IMG/VR virus record: IMGVR_UViG_3300038701_002693
Location: 1-33,223 of that record
From: a virus
Direction: 5' to 3' (one strand)
Length of the DNA stretch: 33,223 nucleotides
Positions within the stretch are counted from its first letter, which is position 1. The number at the start of each line of letters is the position of its first letter. The notes below the pieces were generated by a model. The model was not told the origin of the DNA, made no database searches, and saw nothing but the letters and a program-made list of their open reading frames with translations. Positions 1 through 5,907 of the stretch are shown piece after piece. The translations under genes were made by a program, and so were the position numbers.

Positions 1-556
1 AAGATAGATCTTTGTATTTCTCGTCGCGTTCTCGCCATCCATAAATCTCGAATGAAGAATATACATCTAAACTTACCGCTAAATCTGGAAACATTTCCCG
101 TATTTTATTAAAAGCGGGAATCAATATTTCCAAACCGCGATGTGGAGTTGTATGATAAATTAATTTCACTGTTTCAGGACGTTCAGGTGTATTCCTATAT
201 GGAAATGTTTCAATAGAATTACGAATCACAACAGATTTATCATATGGAATTCCATGCACGAGATTAAAATATTGCATTTGCCAGTTTGATACAAATACGA
301 ATTTAGAAAATTTATTTCTAAATGATTCATCTCTTAATTTGTCATACATCGGATCGTGGGGCAAATCGTGGAAGACTAAAATTCTTTCATGGTCTTCGCT
401 TAATTCATCTGGTATACGTGAATGAATAATCTGATATCCGCTAAACAATTCAGATGGAATATTCTGAATCATTCTATTAATTACAAGTTCAGTTCCGCCC
501 ATAGCCTTACGACTTGTGTCACTGAGAATTACTTTTCCATCTAAAATTTGTGACAT
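1..556 (-). CDS. Glycosyltransferase (GT-B/GT4-like), C-terminus cut by window edge
   Basis: My translation from the ATG at 556 gives 185 codons that run off the left edge with no stop. It opens MSQILDGKVILSDTS and continues with GGTELVINRMIQNIP, the N-terminal pattern of GT-B retaining glycosyltransferases, where a glycine-rich loop follows the first strand. Later stretches FVFVSNWQMQYF, VVIRNSIE and LIYHTTPHRGLEIL fit the family's linker, where a partner strand is found and the donor domain begins. Such enzymes move a sugar from a nucleotide-sugar donor; the acceptor cannot be read from sequence. The start codon overlaps the stop of the upstream gene (TAATG). It may act with the nucleotide-sugar genes at 25.6-29.4 kb, which is inference. 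Confidence 0.8.
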   Translation of the reverse strand, partial: MSQILDGKVILSDTSRKAMGGTELVINRMIQNIPSELFSGYQIIHSRIPDELSEDHERILVFHDLPHDPMYDKLRDESFRNKFSKFVFVSNWQMQYFNLVHGIPYDKSVVIRNSIETFPYRNTPERPETVKLIYHTTPHRGLEILIPAFNKIREMFPDLAVSLDVYSSFEIYGWRERDEKYKDLS

Positions 557-975
557 TAAGCTCTCTTATAACTTGCTTCAAAAATATCAGGTTTGCATGG
601 ATAAAATTCACCCTGAATTCCCTGAATGATCATATCACCATGTGTAGCAAAAATACTACCTTCAAGTGTGATAATTTCTAACATTCCATTGGGTGTTTCT
701 TCTCCAACAGAATCGCCAATCCAATCACGCAGTTCATCGGATAATGGATATGTATATTTTGCAGCAGCAATTTTCACAGACTTTTTCACGTAAAGATTCA
801 CTTCAGTTTCAAACTTAGAGGTTGCTTCATCGATACGATTTAGCACATCGTCCTTTGTATCAATAATTTTTTCCTTGATGTCAGAAATATCAATCTTCTG
901 AACTTCGCGTAAAGCCCTTCCCTTTGCATTTGAAAGGGAAGTTTTAATTTGTTTTAGATCAAACAATTTGGACAT
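556..975 (-). CDS. Conserved phage protein with C-terminal GEFYPCKPDIF motif
   Basis: A 139-residue protein. The N-terminal half (about 1-65) is charged and helical, probably coiled coil (DISDIKEKIIDTKDDVLNR). The C-terminal 50 residues contain EGSIFATHGDMIIQGIQGEFYPCKPDIF, a small beta-rich module I recognise from many phage hypothetical proteins, in which a 'GD-I--G--GEFYPCKPDIF' block is the conserved core. No enzymatic function is established for that block as far as I know. The gene starts 17 bases inside the end of the upstream DUF2693-like gene and its stop overlaps the start of the glycosyltransferase, so it sits in a tightly coupled minus-strand run. Confidence 0.75.
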   Translation of the reverse strand: MSKLFDLKQIKTSLSNAKGRALREVQKIDISDIKEKIIDTKDDVLNRIDEATSKFETEVNLYVKKSVKIAAAKYTYPLSDELRDWIGDSVGEETPNGMLEIITLEGSIFATHGDMIIQGIQGEFYPCKPDIFEASYKRA

Positions 976-1222
976 CCTTTACTGCTGAGAATTTAAATGA
1001 TCTCCAAGCTTCTTTTTCCATATCCCATACTACAAAAAGATCAGGATCTTCACTCTTCTTACGTTCCTTCTTTTCTTTTACAGCTTCAGTAGGAACTGGA
1101 AGATATTTAGCATTCAACGTACTTTTCATTGTGCGTTCAGTTTCATCTGACTTTACAAATGTAACATTCACTCCATTATCAGCCTTTACAAGTGCTGACT
1201 TTAATTCATCACGAGTCATCAT
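959..1222 (-). CDS. WYL_2 / DUF2693-like small protein
   Basis: An 87-residue protein. MTRDELKSAL followed by VNVTFVKSDETERTMKSTLN, a lysine-rich linker and then LFVVWDMEKEAWRSFKF matches the DUF2693 (WYL_2, Sm/SH3-like barrel) family common in large phages. These proteins are usually 70-110 residues; the fold suggests nucleic-acid or ligand binding, but no role is proven. An AAGGAG Shine-Dalgarno lies 8 bases before the ATG at 1222. The gene is separated by only 12 bases from the Tad2-like gene upstream. Confidence 0.7.
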   Translation of the reverse strand: MMTRDELKSALVKADNGVNVTFVKSDETERTMKSTLNAKYLPVPTEAVKEKKERKKSEDPDLFVVWDMEKEAWRSFKFSAVKDVQIV

Positions 1223-1234
1223 ATTTTATTCTCC

Positions 1235-1501
1235 TTAAATTTTAACAACACCCCAGTCATCAGCCAACATATCTGTTTGGCTTGCTAACCATGGAACAAT
1301 TTTACCTTCTGCATCTTTCATATCGATATGTGGTCTATAAGTAACTTCTGTACCTTCACCCATAATAGAAAGTAGTGGTTCTCTATTAACTACAAAATTT
1401 GATCCATTTACTAGAAATAGAAACATATTTTTACCGTTCCAACCTTCTCTGGATACTCTTTTTCCATCTTTTAATGCTTCTATTGCATCTCCAAAATTCA
1501 T
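1235..1501 (-). CDS. tad2: Tad2-like anti-Thoeris protein (DUF2829)
   Basis: An 88-residue protein with the hallmark blocks of DUF2829: FGDAIEALKDGKRVSREGWNG at the N-terminus, KNMFLFL at about 24-30, and a C-terminal PWLASQTDMLADDW at 70-83. Known Tad2 proteins are small beta-rich oligomers that bind and sequester cyclic ADP-ribose-type signals (1''-3' gcADPR) and so block the Thoeris abortive-infection system. Length and motif order are as expected for the family, with no missing core block visible. An AAGGAT Shine-Dalgarno lies just upstream. It sits in an early-type cluster of small accessory genes, as expected for a counter-defence gene. The family assignment is firm; the actual ligand in this phage is inferred. 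Confidence 0.85.
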   Translation of the reverse strand: MNFGDAIEALKDGKRVSREGWNGKNMFLFLVNGSNFVVNREPLLSIMGEGTEVTYRPHIDMKDAEGKIVPWLASQTDMLADDWGVVKI

Positions 1502-1504
1502 TTA

Positions 1505-1777
1505 TTATCCTTTCAATATAATTTTAGTTTCACCATTTTCAAATGTTGTATTCTCATTGATGTATGTCTGAAGTTCTTCATAACCCCCAACATAAACATC
1601 GTCAATTACCACTACTGGAACTGATCTAATATTTGCATTCACTTTTTCAATCAAATATTCTGTAACCCCTGGATCATTTGCTGATACATAATCATATGGA
1701 ATATTTCTATTCTGAAGAAATCTTTCAGCTAATTTACAATATGAACAATTTGATTTTCCGTATAGTCTGACCTTCAT
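1505..1777 (-). CDS. grx: Glutaredoxin
   Basis: A 90-residue glutaredoxin. The dithiol active site CSYC is at residues 11-14, after the first strand KVRLYGKSN. The cis-proline loop RSVPVVVID is at 51-59 and the glutathione-binding GGYEEL at 64-69. Length is typical of a single-domain glutaredoxin. T4-like phages use such proteins to reduce ribonucleotide reductase; no reductase gene is in this window, so that partner is inferred. AGGAAAG lies upstream of the ATG at 1777, and the stop is 3 bases before the Tad2-like start. Confidence 0.93.
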   Translation of the reverse strand: MKVRLYGKSNCSYCKLAERFLQNRNIPYDYVSANDPGVTEYLIEKVNANIRSVPVVVIDDVYVGGYEELQTYINENTTFENGETKIILKG

Positions 1778-1978
1778 TTACTTTCCTATTTTTTCTACTT
1801 TAAGTTTATATTTTTTTACGAGATTTTTAACAAGACTTTTCACTCTTTCATCTTCTGATAAACGATAAAACCGCTTAATATTTTTATCGTTGAAAGACCC
1901 AAAATTACGATCTTCGAGAATAGAATTAATTTCTGACTTCACATTCAGAGCATCAGCAATTAAAGTACTTTCATACAT
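1778..1978 (-). CDS. Hypothetical small helical protein
   Basis: A 66-residue basic protein that I do not recognise. It looks mostly helical and ends in a lysine-rich tail (VKNLVKKYKLKVEKIGK). Its stop directly abuts the glutaredoxin start and its ATG overlaps the end of the zinc-ribbon gene upstream by 8 bases, so it belongs to the same coupled transcript. GAGG and AAGG sequences precede the ATG. No membrane segment or signal peptide. Confidence 0.6.
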   Translation of the reverse strand: MYESTLIADALNVKSEINSILEDRNFGSFNDKNIKRFYRLSEDERVKSLVKNLVKKYKLKVEKIGK

Positions 1979-2171
1979 CCTTATATTCCTCTGTTACATT
2001 ATTAAATGAAGCTTTACATGATATACAATTGAAATGTATTTTGAATTTATTTCTTCGTATTTGTTTAATATTTGTTATGATAAGAGAATTTTCCATATCA
2101 CATATTGGGCACTCACCTTGAATATAAGTAAATGCTTCATCATCAGATTCATATGCTTTAAATTCTAACAT
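1971..2171 (-). CDS. Small zinc-ribbon protein
   Basis: I place the start at the ATG at 2171, which gives 66 residues beginning MLEFKAYESD and has GGA 7 bases upstream. Longer in-frame starts at 2225 or 2249 would overlap the upstream gene by 68-92 bases and lack a better ribosome site. The protein has CPIC near residue 23 and CISC near residue 51, a CxxC-27-CxxC spacing typical of a zinc ribbon. Function unknown; such proteins often bind nucleic acids or act as small adaptors. Confidence 0.6.
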   Translation of the reverse strand: MLEFKAYESDDEAFTYIQGECPICDMENSLIITNIKQIRRNKFKIHFNCISCKASFNNVTEEYKDV

Positions 2172-2577
2172 TTGATAATCCACGTGTTGTGATTTTACAT
2201 GTGATCCATGAATTGTAATAATCATCTGATAAAAGAACACCACGATCAAATTGCTCTTTTGTTTCCATATAGGACATCTCGGTTTTATTTCTACATAAAT
2301 GTAAAATTTCTCTTCTATAAAGAGATTTATCTTCTGTTTGAGATACTTCTTCTTTTAGAATTTCATTTGAACCATAATAACTTTCCCAATCAGAATCAAC
2401 CTGTGATATTCTTCTTCGTTTTTTACCCTTTAGAGGTGCTCTTTTTATAGTATTATAGAATATTTTCTTGCCAATATACTTTTTATTATTCATCGTGTTT
2501 GTAATACAATACACGAAGCCAATAATGTCATCTGGAATTTCTTCCTTTGTAAATTCTTTGTTCTGATAATACCACAT
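2158..2577 (-). CDS. GIY-YIG-like nuclease-fold phage protein
   Basis: A 139-residue protein of a family common in T4-like phages. After MWYYQNKEFTKEEIPDD it has GFVYCITN (the GIY-like strand) and KKYIGKK (the YIG strand), then a basic stretch, SDWESYYGSNEIL, RREILHLC and EQFDRGVLLSDDYYN. The conserved Arg and Glu of GIY-YIG nucleases can be placed in RREI and KEQFD, but whether it cuts DNA is unproven. It differs from the homing endonucleases on the plus strand: no NUMOD repeats, and it is conserved as a normal gene. There is no Shine-Dalgarno. An ATAAATA element lies only about 6 bases before the ATG, and ACCACA/TGTGGT inverted arms flank it. Confidence 0.75.
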   Translation of the reverse strand: MWYYQNKEFTKEEIPDDIIGFVYCITNTMNNKKYIGKKIFYNTIKRAPLKGKKRRRISQVDSDWESYYGSNEILKEEVSQTEDKSLYRREILHLCRNKTEMSYMETKEQFDRGVLLSDDYYNSWITCKITTRGLSNVRI

Positions 2578-2624
2578 GCGTTATTTATGCTTGTGGTTTA
2601 GTATTTTTCAATTACTAGTTAAGT

Positions 2625-2831
2625 TTATTCTATCCTTGTGATTTGACTGAAATCAGTCAAAATAGATTCGCCTATATCTAATGTTAAAATGTAATCGTTC
2701 CAGAACCACCTATTATCCATAGTTGATCCTTTTATGCCGCCTTCACAGAGCCATTTAGGAGCCGAGTCTTCATAAAATAATTGAGGTTTTAATTTTGGAA
2801 ATACAGTTGAGGAAAGTTCAAATTTTTTCAT
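2625..2831 (-). CDS. Hypothetical protein
   Basis: A 68-residue acidic protein (MKKFELSSTVFPKLKPQLF...) that I do not recognise. It has several aromatic residues around NRWFWNDYILTLDIGESIL and no cysteine pair, membrane segment or known motif. AAGG lies 8 bases upstream of the ATG at 2831. It is the first gene after the tmRNA-like region and its terminator, so it may have its own promoter in 2832-2862, though I see none clearly. Confidence 0.6.
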   Translation of the reverse strand: MKKFELSSTVFPKLKPQLFYEDSAPKWLCEGGIKGSTMDNRWFWNDYILTLDIGESILTDFSQITRIE

Positions 2832-2852
2832 TATATAGCCTTATTCATAATT

Positions 2853-2890
2853 AAAAAATGGTGAGGAGATTCTGTTGCTAAGTTCTCCTC
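2853..2890 (-). terminator. Rho-independent terminator after the tmRNA tag region
   Basis: On the minus strand GAGGAGA (2890-2884) pairs perfectly with TCTCCTC (2869-2863) around a 14-base loop. ACCA and then six T residues follow at 2858-2853. The stem, loop and U-run fit an intrinsic terminator for the transcript that carries the tmRNA-like tag. The loop is longer than usual, which lowers confidence. Confidence 0.6.
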
Positions 2891-2898
2891 GAACTCCG

Positions 2899-2946
2899 TT
2901 AAGCCGCTAGGCTAACATGTTTGTAATTATCGTTTGCGTTTACCAT
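2899..2946 (-). ncRNA. ssrA: tmRNA-type tag-coding segment (ANDNYKHVSLAA)
   Basis: Reading from the GCA at 2937 gives A-N-D-N-Y-K-H-V-S-L-A-A followed by TAA (2901-2899). This is the layout of a tmRNA proteolysis tag: alanine resume codon, ANDN start, and hydrophobic LAA end recognised by ClpXP-type proteases. The bases before it (GTAAAC then GCAAACGAT) match the resume-codon context of alphaproteobacterial tmRNA as I remember it. The end of the tag forms a hairpin (GTTAGCC-TAGC-GGCTTAAC) holding the stop codon, like tmRNA helix P5. An in-frame ATG at 2946 would also allow a free 15-residue peptide, MVNANDNYKHVSLAA. The segment lies downstream of, not inside, the tRNA-like domain at 3122-3202. 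Confidence 0.75.
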
Positions 2947-3105
2947 TTATTTATTGAATTCAGAAAGTCTAAATTGATATGGTATGACTACATCATCATT
3001 ATCTGTGGCAGTATAATAACCATATTCATATTTGTCATCACAATGAGCTTTTACGTAATCAATTCCGTATGTTTCATAATAAAATTCACGTTGTTCTTTG
3101 TTCAT
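2947..3105 (-). CDS. Small acidic ORF inside the tmRNA-like locus
   Basis: A 52-residue ORF opening MNKEQREFYYETYGIDY and ending FRLSEFNK. It is rich in Tyr, Asp and Glu and I recognise no family. It fills the gap between the tRNA-like domain and the tag segment. Its TAA is directly followed by the in-frame ATG of the tag segment. AGGG lies about 13 bases before its ATG. It could be a real gene inserted into the tmRNA locus, or a spacer that happens to stay open; the clean start, amino-acid make-up and fit to the gap favour a gene. Confidence 0.5.
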   Translation of the reverse strand: MNKEQREFYYETYGIDYVKAHCDDKYEYGYYTATDNDDVVIPYQFRLSEFNK

Positions 3106-3121
3106 AATATGACCCTAAATT

Positions 3122-3202
3122 TGGTGGAAGTGCCCGGAACTGCCCCGGGGTCCTATTAGCTTTGACCGTAACCACAACTATAGTCGATCCTAAATCACTC
3201 CC
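3122..3202 (-). ncRNA. ssrA: Alanine-type tRNA-like domain of a tmRNA
   Basis: An 81-base minus-strand RNA from GGGAGTG (3202) to CCACCA (3122). The 7-bp acceptor stem GGGAGUG/CACUUCC includes a G3-U70 wobble and discriminator A73, the identity elements of alanyl-tRNA synthetase, and encodes its own CCA. The 5' part ATTTAGGATCGAC matches the conserved tmRNA D-loop region. The T-arm is CCCGG-GGCAGTT-CCGGG; the GGCAGUU loop is non-canonical for a tRNA but fits, from memory, alphaproteobacterial tmRNA. Between them CTATAGTT pairs with AGCTAATAG (one bulge), closing helix P2 over a loop of about 14 bases. In ordinary tmRNA the tag lies inside P2; here it does not. An AATAAATA element ends 6 bases before the first G. 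Confidence 0.8.
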
Positions 3203-3208
3203 TCGTCT

Positions 3209-3340
3209 TTATTTATTCTTTTCTGCATCACCCAATGAACGAATTCCACGATTTGTACGAAGTTCATATTCAGCTGCAGCAGCTGAAAGAGAGCCAGACT
3301 TTACGAACTGAACAAGCTCGCCATTTGATTTAGTCTTCAT
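3209..3340 (-). CDS. Hypothetical small protein, 43 residues
   Basis: An ORF opening MKTKSNGELVQFVKSGSLS and ending SLGDAEKNK. It has an alanine-rich helix (SAAAAEYELRTNRGIRSLGD) and looks like a real compact domain. It starts 8 bases after the upstream gene's stop and ends 6 bases before the tRNA-like RNA. I do not recognise the family. The coding reading is supported by composition and by the tight fit between neighbours. Confidence 0.55.
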   Translation of the reverse strand: MKTKSNGELVQFVKSGSLSAAAAEYELRTNRGIRSLGDAEKNK

Positions 3341-3347
3341 TTTTTCA

Positions 3348-3542
3348 CTACGCTTTGACACTATAAATCTCCCATATCTCGTTATCTACAATAGTTCTGA
3401 TTATACCAGCATTTTCTAAAATAAAATCAAAGTCATCGCATTCACATTTATGATAATGAATAGCTTTACCTTTTAATTCCACTTCAACTTTAATAATGGC
3501 TTTTTTTCCATTTATCACAATTGCTAATTCATGAGTTTTCAT
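3348..3542 (-). CDS. Hypothetical protein
   Basis: A 64-residue protein (MKTHELAIVINGKKAIIKVEVELKGK...) with alternating beta-strand character and CECDDFDFILENAG in the middle. No recognised motif beyond the two nearby cysteines. Its start overlaps the end of the next upstream gene by 14 bases, consistent with translational coupling. Confidence 0.6.
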   Translation of the reverse strand: MKTHELAIVINGKKAIIKVEVELKGKAIHYHKCECDDFDFILENAGIIRTIVDNEIWEIYSVKA

Positions 3543-3708
3543 TTATCCAATCCCTTATTTCTTCTACTGGGACATCATATTTACTTGACTTATCATCATA
3601 TCGATATTTTCCATCTTTTACTTTAATCAGATGTTTCACACCTTCTGGATAATAAACCATAACAAAATTTTTTGATAATTCGCTAAAACCAACAATACTA
3701 TAATTCAT
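3529..3708 (-). CDS. Hypothetical protein, 59 residues
   Basis: My reading from the ATG at 3708 gives MNYSIVGFSELSKNFVMVYYPEGVKHLI... ending EEIRDWINENS and TGA at 3529. It is tightly packed: the start is 2 bases after the stop of the metallophosphoesterase gene and the end overlaps the next gene. Composition looks coding. I do not recognise the family. Confidence 0.55.
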   Translation of the reverse strand: MNYSIVGFSELSKNFVMVYYPEGVKHLIKVKDGKYRYDDKSSKYDVPVEEIRDWINENS

Positions 3709-3710
3709 AA

Positions 3711-4907
3711 TCAGAAATACTCTGTTAATCGTGCTACTTGACCATTTTCATGATTATGAATAAAAGCTTCAATTGCTTGTTGATTCACGTATCCATTTCT
3801 GGAATGCCATCCGTCAGCTGGAGAAGGACTTCTTACAGTTTCTATATATACACTATTTTCTGGTCGTTGTACACGAGAAGTTGATAAAGTAGTAACACCG
3901 ATATGATCTTTTTCTAGCATATCATTGCCTGTTTTTCTATGCTTGTGATGAGTGTGGTGAGTAAAAATATATGCATATTTAGTCTTTCCCCACATTTCTC
4001 TTGCTTCATATTGCATGAGAGCTGCTAAATCTTTTTCTTTTGCTCCATCACCATGTGTAAAGCCAAGTAAATTATTTCCATAGACAGCATATTTTCTATG
4101 ATTAATAGAAACACTCATATTATTCATTCCAAAATGAACATTTTCATGATTTCTGAACCATGAGCTAATAGTATCAGCCAACATCCAACCTGAAGTGTAA
4201 TCATGGTTGGATGGACAGAATATAATATGAACATCTGCATACTGCGCCATCAATTCAATTGCTTTAATATAAGCCATCTTTGCCGCAAGGAACATCTCCC
4301 ACCACTGTCCTACAGTATCCTGTGGAGTACCAGATGTTGTAGTTCTTCGTGGATTATCGGTGTGAAGAATATCGTTACCAATCACAAAAATAATTTTATC
4401 GATATTAAATGATACTGATTTCAGAAGAAGACTTTTAACTCCTTCTTGAACTCTTTTTGTTGCAATATCTGTATTATATTCAGGTTGACCTGTTTCATAT
4501 GTTCTAGCAAGTTTACCAACATGAACATCAGCAGCATCAATAACAAGCAAATGTCTATCATCTTCAAGCATGCTGTAATCTCGATTAATGGAAGGATAAA
4601 CTGGAGAATATCTCTTCATTTCTTCAACAAGATTATCTCGTATTTCTTCATAGGACATAACATTGTTGTCCTTTTTCCACATGATAGAAACTTCTTTATT
4701 TTTGATCCATGCCATGGAAATTTCATCGTATGGAATTCTATTTTCCAGAGCATTTTTATATACAATAGCTTCTGGATCAGCATAATATCTACTTAGTCTT
4801 CGGTTAAGTGTTTTTGTATCGATTGATAATGCTCTAGCTGCATCAATTTTTTTATCAAATTTCTCTACTGCTAAAAATGCCTCTACAGCCTGTTCTCTTG
4901 TAATCAT
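3711..4907 (-). CDS. HTH-metallophosphoesterase
   Basis: A 398-residue protein. Residues 1-45 form a helix-turn-helix (REQAVEAFLAVEKF...AARALSIDTKTLNRRLSRYY), like site-specific DNA-binding regulators. Residues 118-340 carry the calcineurin-like phosphoesterase motifs in order: DVH (127-129), GND (177-179), SNHD (233-236), HGD (285-287) and HHTHH (317-321). All metal ligands are present, so it should be an active two-metal phosphatase or nuclease. It is not the gp47/Mre11 gene, which lies at 18.4 kb. The DNA-binding head suggests the substrate is DNA or that it acts at specific sites (inference). GAAAGG lies upstream of the ATG. Confidence 0.85.
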   Translation of the reverse strand: MITREQAVEAFLAVEKFDKKIDAARALSIDTKTLNRRLSRYYADPEAIVYKNALENRIPYDEISMAWIKNKEVSIMWKKDNNVMSYEEIRDNLVEEMKRYSPVYPSINRDYSMLEDDRHLLVIDAADVHVGKLARTYETGQPEYNTDIATKRVQEGVKSLLLKSVSFNIDKIIFVIGNDILHTDNPRRTTTSGTPQDTVGQWWEMFLAAKMAYIKAIELMAQYADVHIIFCPSNHDYTSGWMLADTISSWFRNHENVHFGMNNMSVSINHRKYAVYGNNLLGFTHGDGAKEKDLAALMQYEAREMWGKTKYAYIFTHHTHHKHRKTGNDMLEKDHIGVTTLSTSRVQRPENSVYIETVRSPSPADGWHSRNGYVNQQAIEAFIHNHENGQVARLTEYF

Positions 4908-4933
4908 TTCTACCTTTCAGTGCTCATAAAAAA

Positions 4934-5542
4934 TTATTTATAGTATTTCTCTAGAAGAGAGTCCCATGTAACTCTTTCTAGATTAGATGTTCTATTATAT
5001 GGAGCATCAAATAGGTATGCTTCAATATCTAAATCAAGAGCTTCCTGAACGTGTAATGGCTTATCATCCACAAACACCACTCTTTGATTACAATTTTTAT
5101 ATTGTTCTAGAACTTGATGTTTATCATTGTCAAGATCAAGTTGATGATGAATTGAATAAGCTACAGTGGGAGAAATTTCACGTTCTATATTTTTTAATCT
5201 CGCTTCTAATGCCAGACGACATGAAGAATATGACGACGCTGTGTGAACATTCCAATTCATGAAAATAAATTTGGTTACAGTTCTAACAGCATCAGGCATG
5301 GCTTCTAATCTACCAAAATGTAATGAATTATTGAATATTTTGACATATGCATAAATGATGTCTCCTGGAATTCCATATCTTTCTGATATGTCGTAAACAT
5401 CATCCTTTACATTATCTTTCTGAAAATTTAGATGAGCGTGCGCAGGCATATGATATTCATGAATCCATTTATTGAATCCATCCACCCAATTTAATAGCAC
5501 ACCATCCACATCTAATAGTAATGTATCGCGTGTAAGTTTCAT
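4934..5542 (-). CDS. HAD-family phosphatase (nucleotidase/polynucleotide phosphatase-like)
   Basis: I chose the ATG at 5542 (TAATG overlap with the upstream gene), giving 202 residues; an in-frame ATG at 5548 would add two. Haloacid dehalogenase motifs are clear: motif I DVDGVLLNW with nucleophile D11 and acid/base D13, motif II TAS at 101-103, and motif IV FVDDK with D159/D160. The size and LLDVDGVLLNW start resemble phage 5'(3')-deoxyribonucleotidases and similar small-molecule phosphatases. No kinase domain is attached, so it is not a T4 Pnk homologue. Likely role: dephosphorylation in nucleotide metabolism (inference). Confidence 0.8.
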   Translation of the reverse strand: MKLTRDTLLLDVDGVLLNWVDGFNKWIHEYHMPAHAHLNFQKDNVKDDVYDISERYGIPGDIIYAYVKIFNNSLHFGRLEAMPDAVRTVTKFIFMNWNVHTASSYSSCRLALEARLKNIEREISPTVAYSIHHQLDLDNDKHQVLEQYKNCNQRVVFVDDKPLHVQEALDLDIEAYLFDAPYNRTSNLERVTWDSLLEKYYK

Positions 5543-5754
5543 TAACATCTCACTTTCAGATCGCTTCCGCTTAATAGCGGAGCATTATGAATTTTGTTTA
5601 ATTTTTCTTTATTCTCATATAAATCATCAATTTCATGCTGAAAAACCATATTTAAATGACGTTTAATAAGCTCTGTTTGGCGTTCATTCAATTTCTCTGG
5701 TTCAGCAAGCTCAAAAAGTCCTTGCAACCAATAACAAAAATCTACTGATTTCAT
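5542..5754 (-). CDS. Conserved small phage protein (KSVDFCYWLQG family)
   Basis: A 70-residue protein with the start MKSVDFCYWLQGLFELAEPE followed by LNERQTELIKRHLNMVFQHEID. This block recurs in small uncharacterised proteins of large phages. It is helical and has no catalytic motif that I know. Its ATG overlaps the stop of the 32-residue basic ORF upstream (ATGA). Confidence 0.7.
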   Translation of the reverse strand: MKSVDFCYWLQGLFELAEPEKLNERQTELIKRHLNMVFQHEIDDLYENKEKLNKIHNAPLLSGSDLKVRC

Positions 5755-5849
5755 TTATATTTCACTTTCCTATTATAAATTTTCTTAGATTTGATTTTTT
5801 TGCTCTTAAACAATGGTGATGCAAGAGCTTTTGCATAAACATTTTTCAT
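5751..5849 (-). CDS. Small basic ArfA-like peptide, 32 residues
   Basis: Starting at 5849 with a strong AAAGGAG site, this reads MKNVYAKALASPLFKSK and ends KKIYNRKVKYK, with TGA overlapping the next ATG. It shares the pattern AL--PLF[KR]----KK--Y-RK with the ribosome-rescue factor ArfA (AL--DPLFRQRV---KKGKGSY-RK), and similar tiny basic peptides occur in other phages. If the resemblance is real it could enter the empty mRNA channel of stalled ribosomes; ArfA's release-factor-recruiting part is not obvious here. The existence of the gene is well supported; the function is tentative. Confidence 0.6.
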   Translation of the reverse strand: MKNVYAKALASPLFKSKKIKSKKIYNRKVKYK

Positions 5850-5869
5850 CTTACATCTCCTTTCAAATG

Positions 5870-5877
5870 AATAAATA
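5870..5877 (+). promoter_or_regulatory. Late-type promoter (AATAAATA) for the lone plus-strand gene
   Basis: AATAAATA, close to the T4 late consensus TATAAATA read by gp55, lies 30 bases before the ATG at 5908 in the only divergent gap of the left block. Single elements of this kind are expected by chance in AT-rich DNA, so the position is the main support. Confidence 0.4.
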
Positions 5878-5907
5878 CTATATAATATTTAAAAGGGAAT
5901 GTAAACA

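Noticed and set aside
2917-3159. Plus-strand ORF ending VEVPGTAPGSY
   Set aside because: It is the antisense of the tRNA-like domain and the tag; no ribosome site.
3122-3202. Ordinary tRNA on the minus strand
   Set aside because: Acceptor, CCA and T-stem fit, but the T-loop is GGCAGUU instead of TTCRANY, the D region is tmRNA-like and there is no normal 7-base anticodon loop.
4446-4796. Plus-strand 116-residue ORF
   Set aside because: Antisense to the HTH-metallophosphoesterase, cysteine/isoleucine-rich shadow without a ribosome site.
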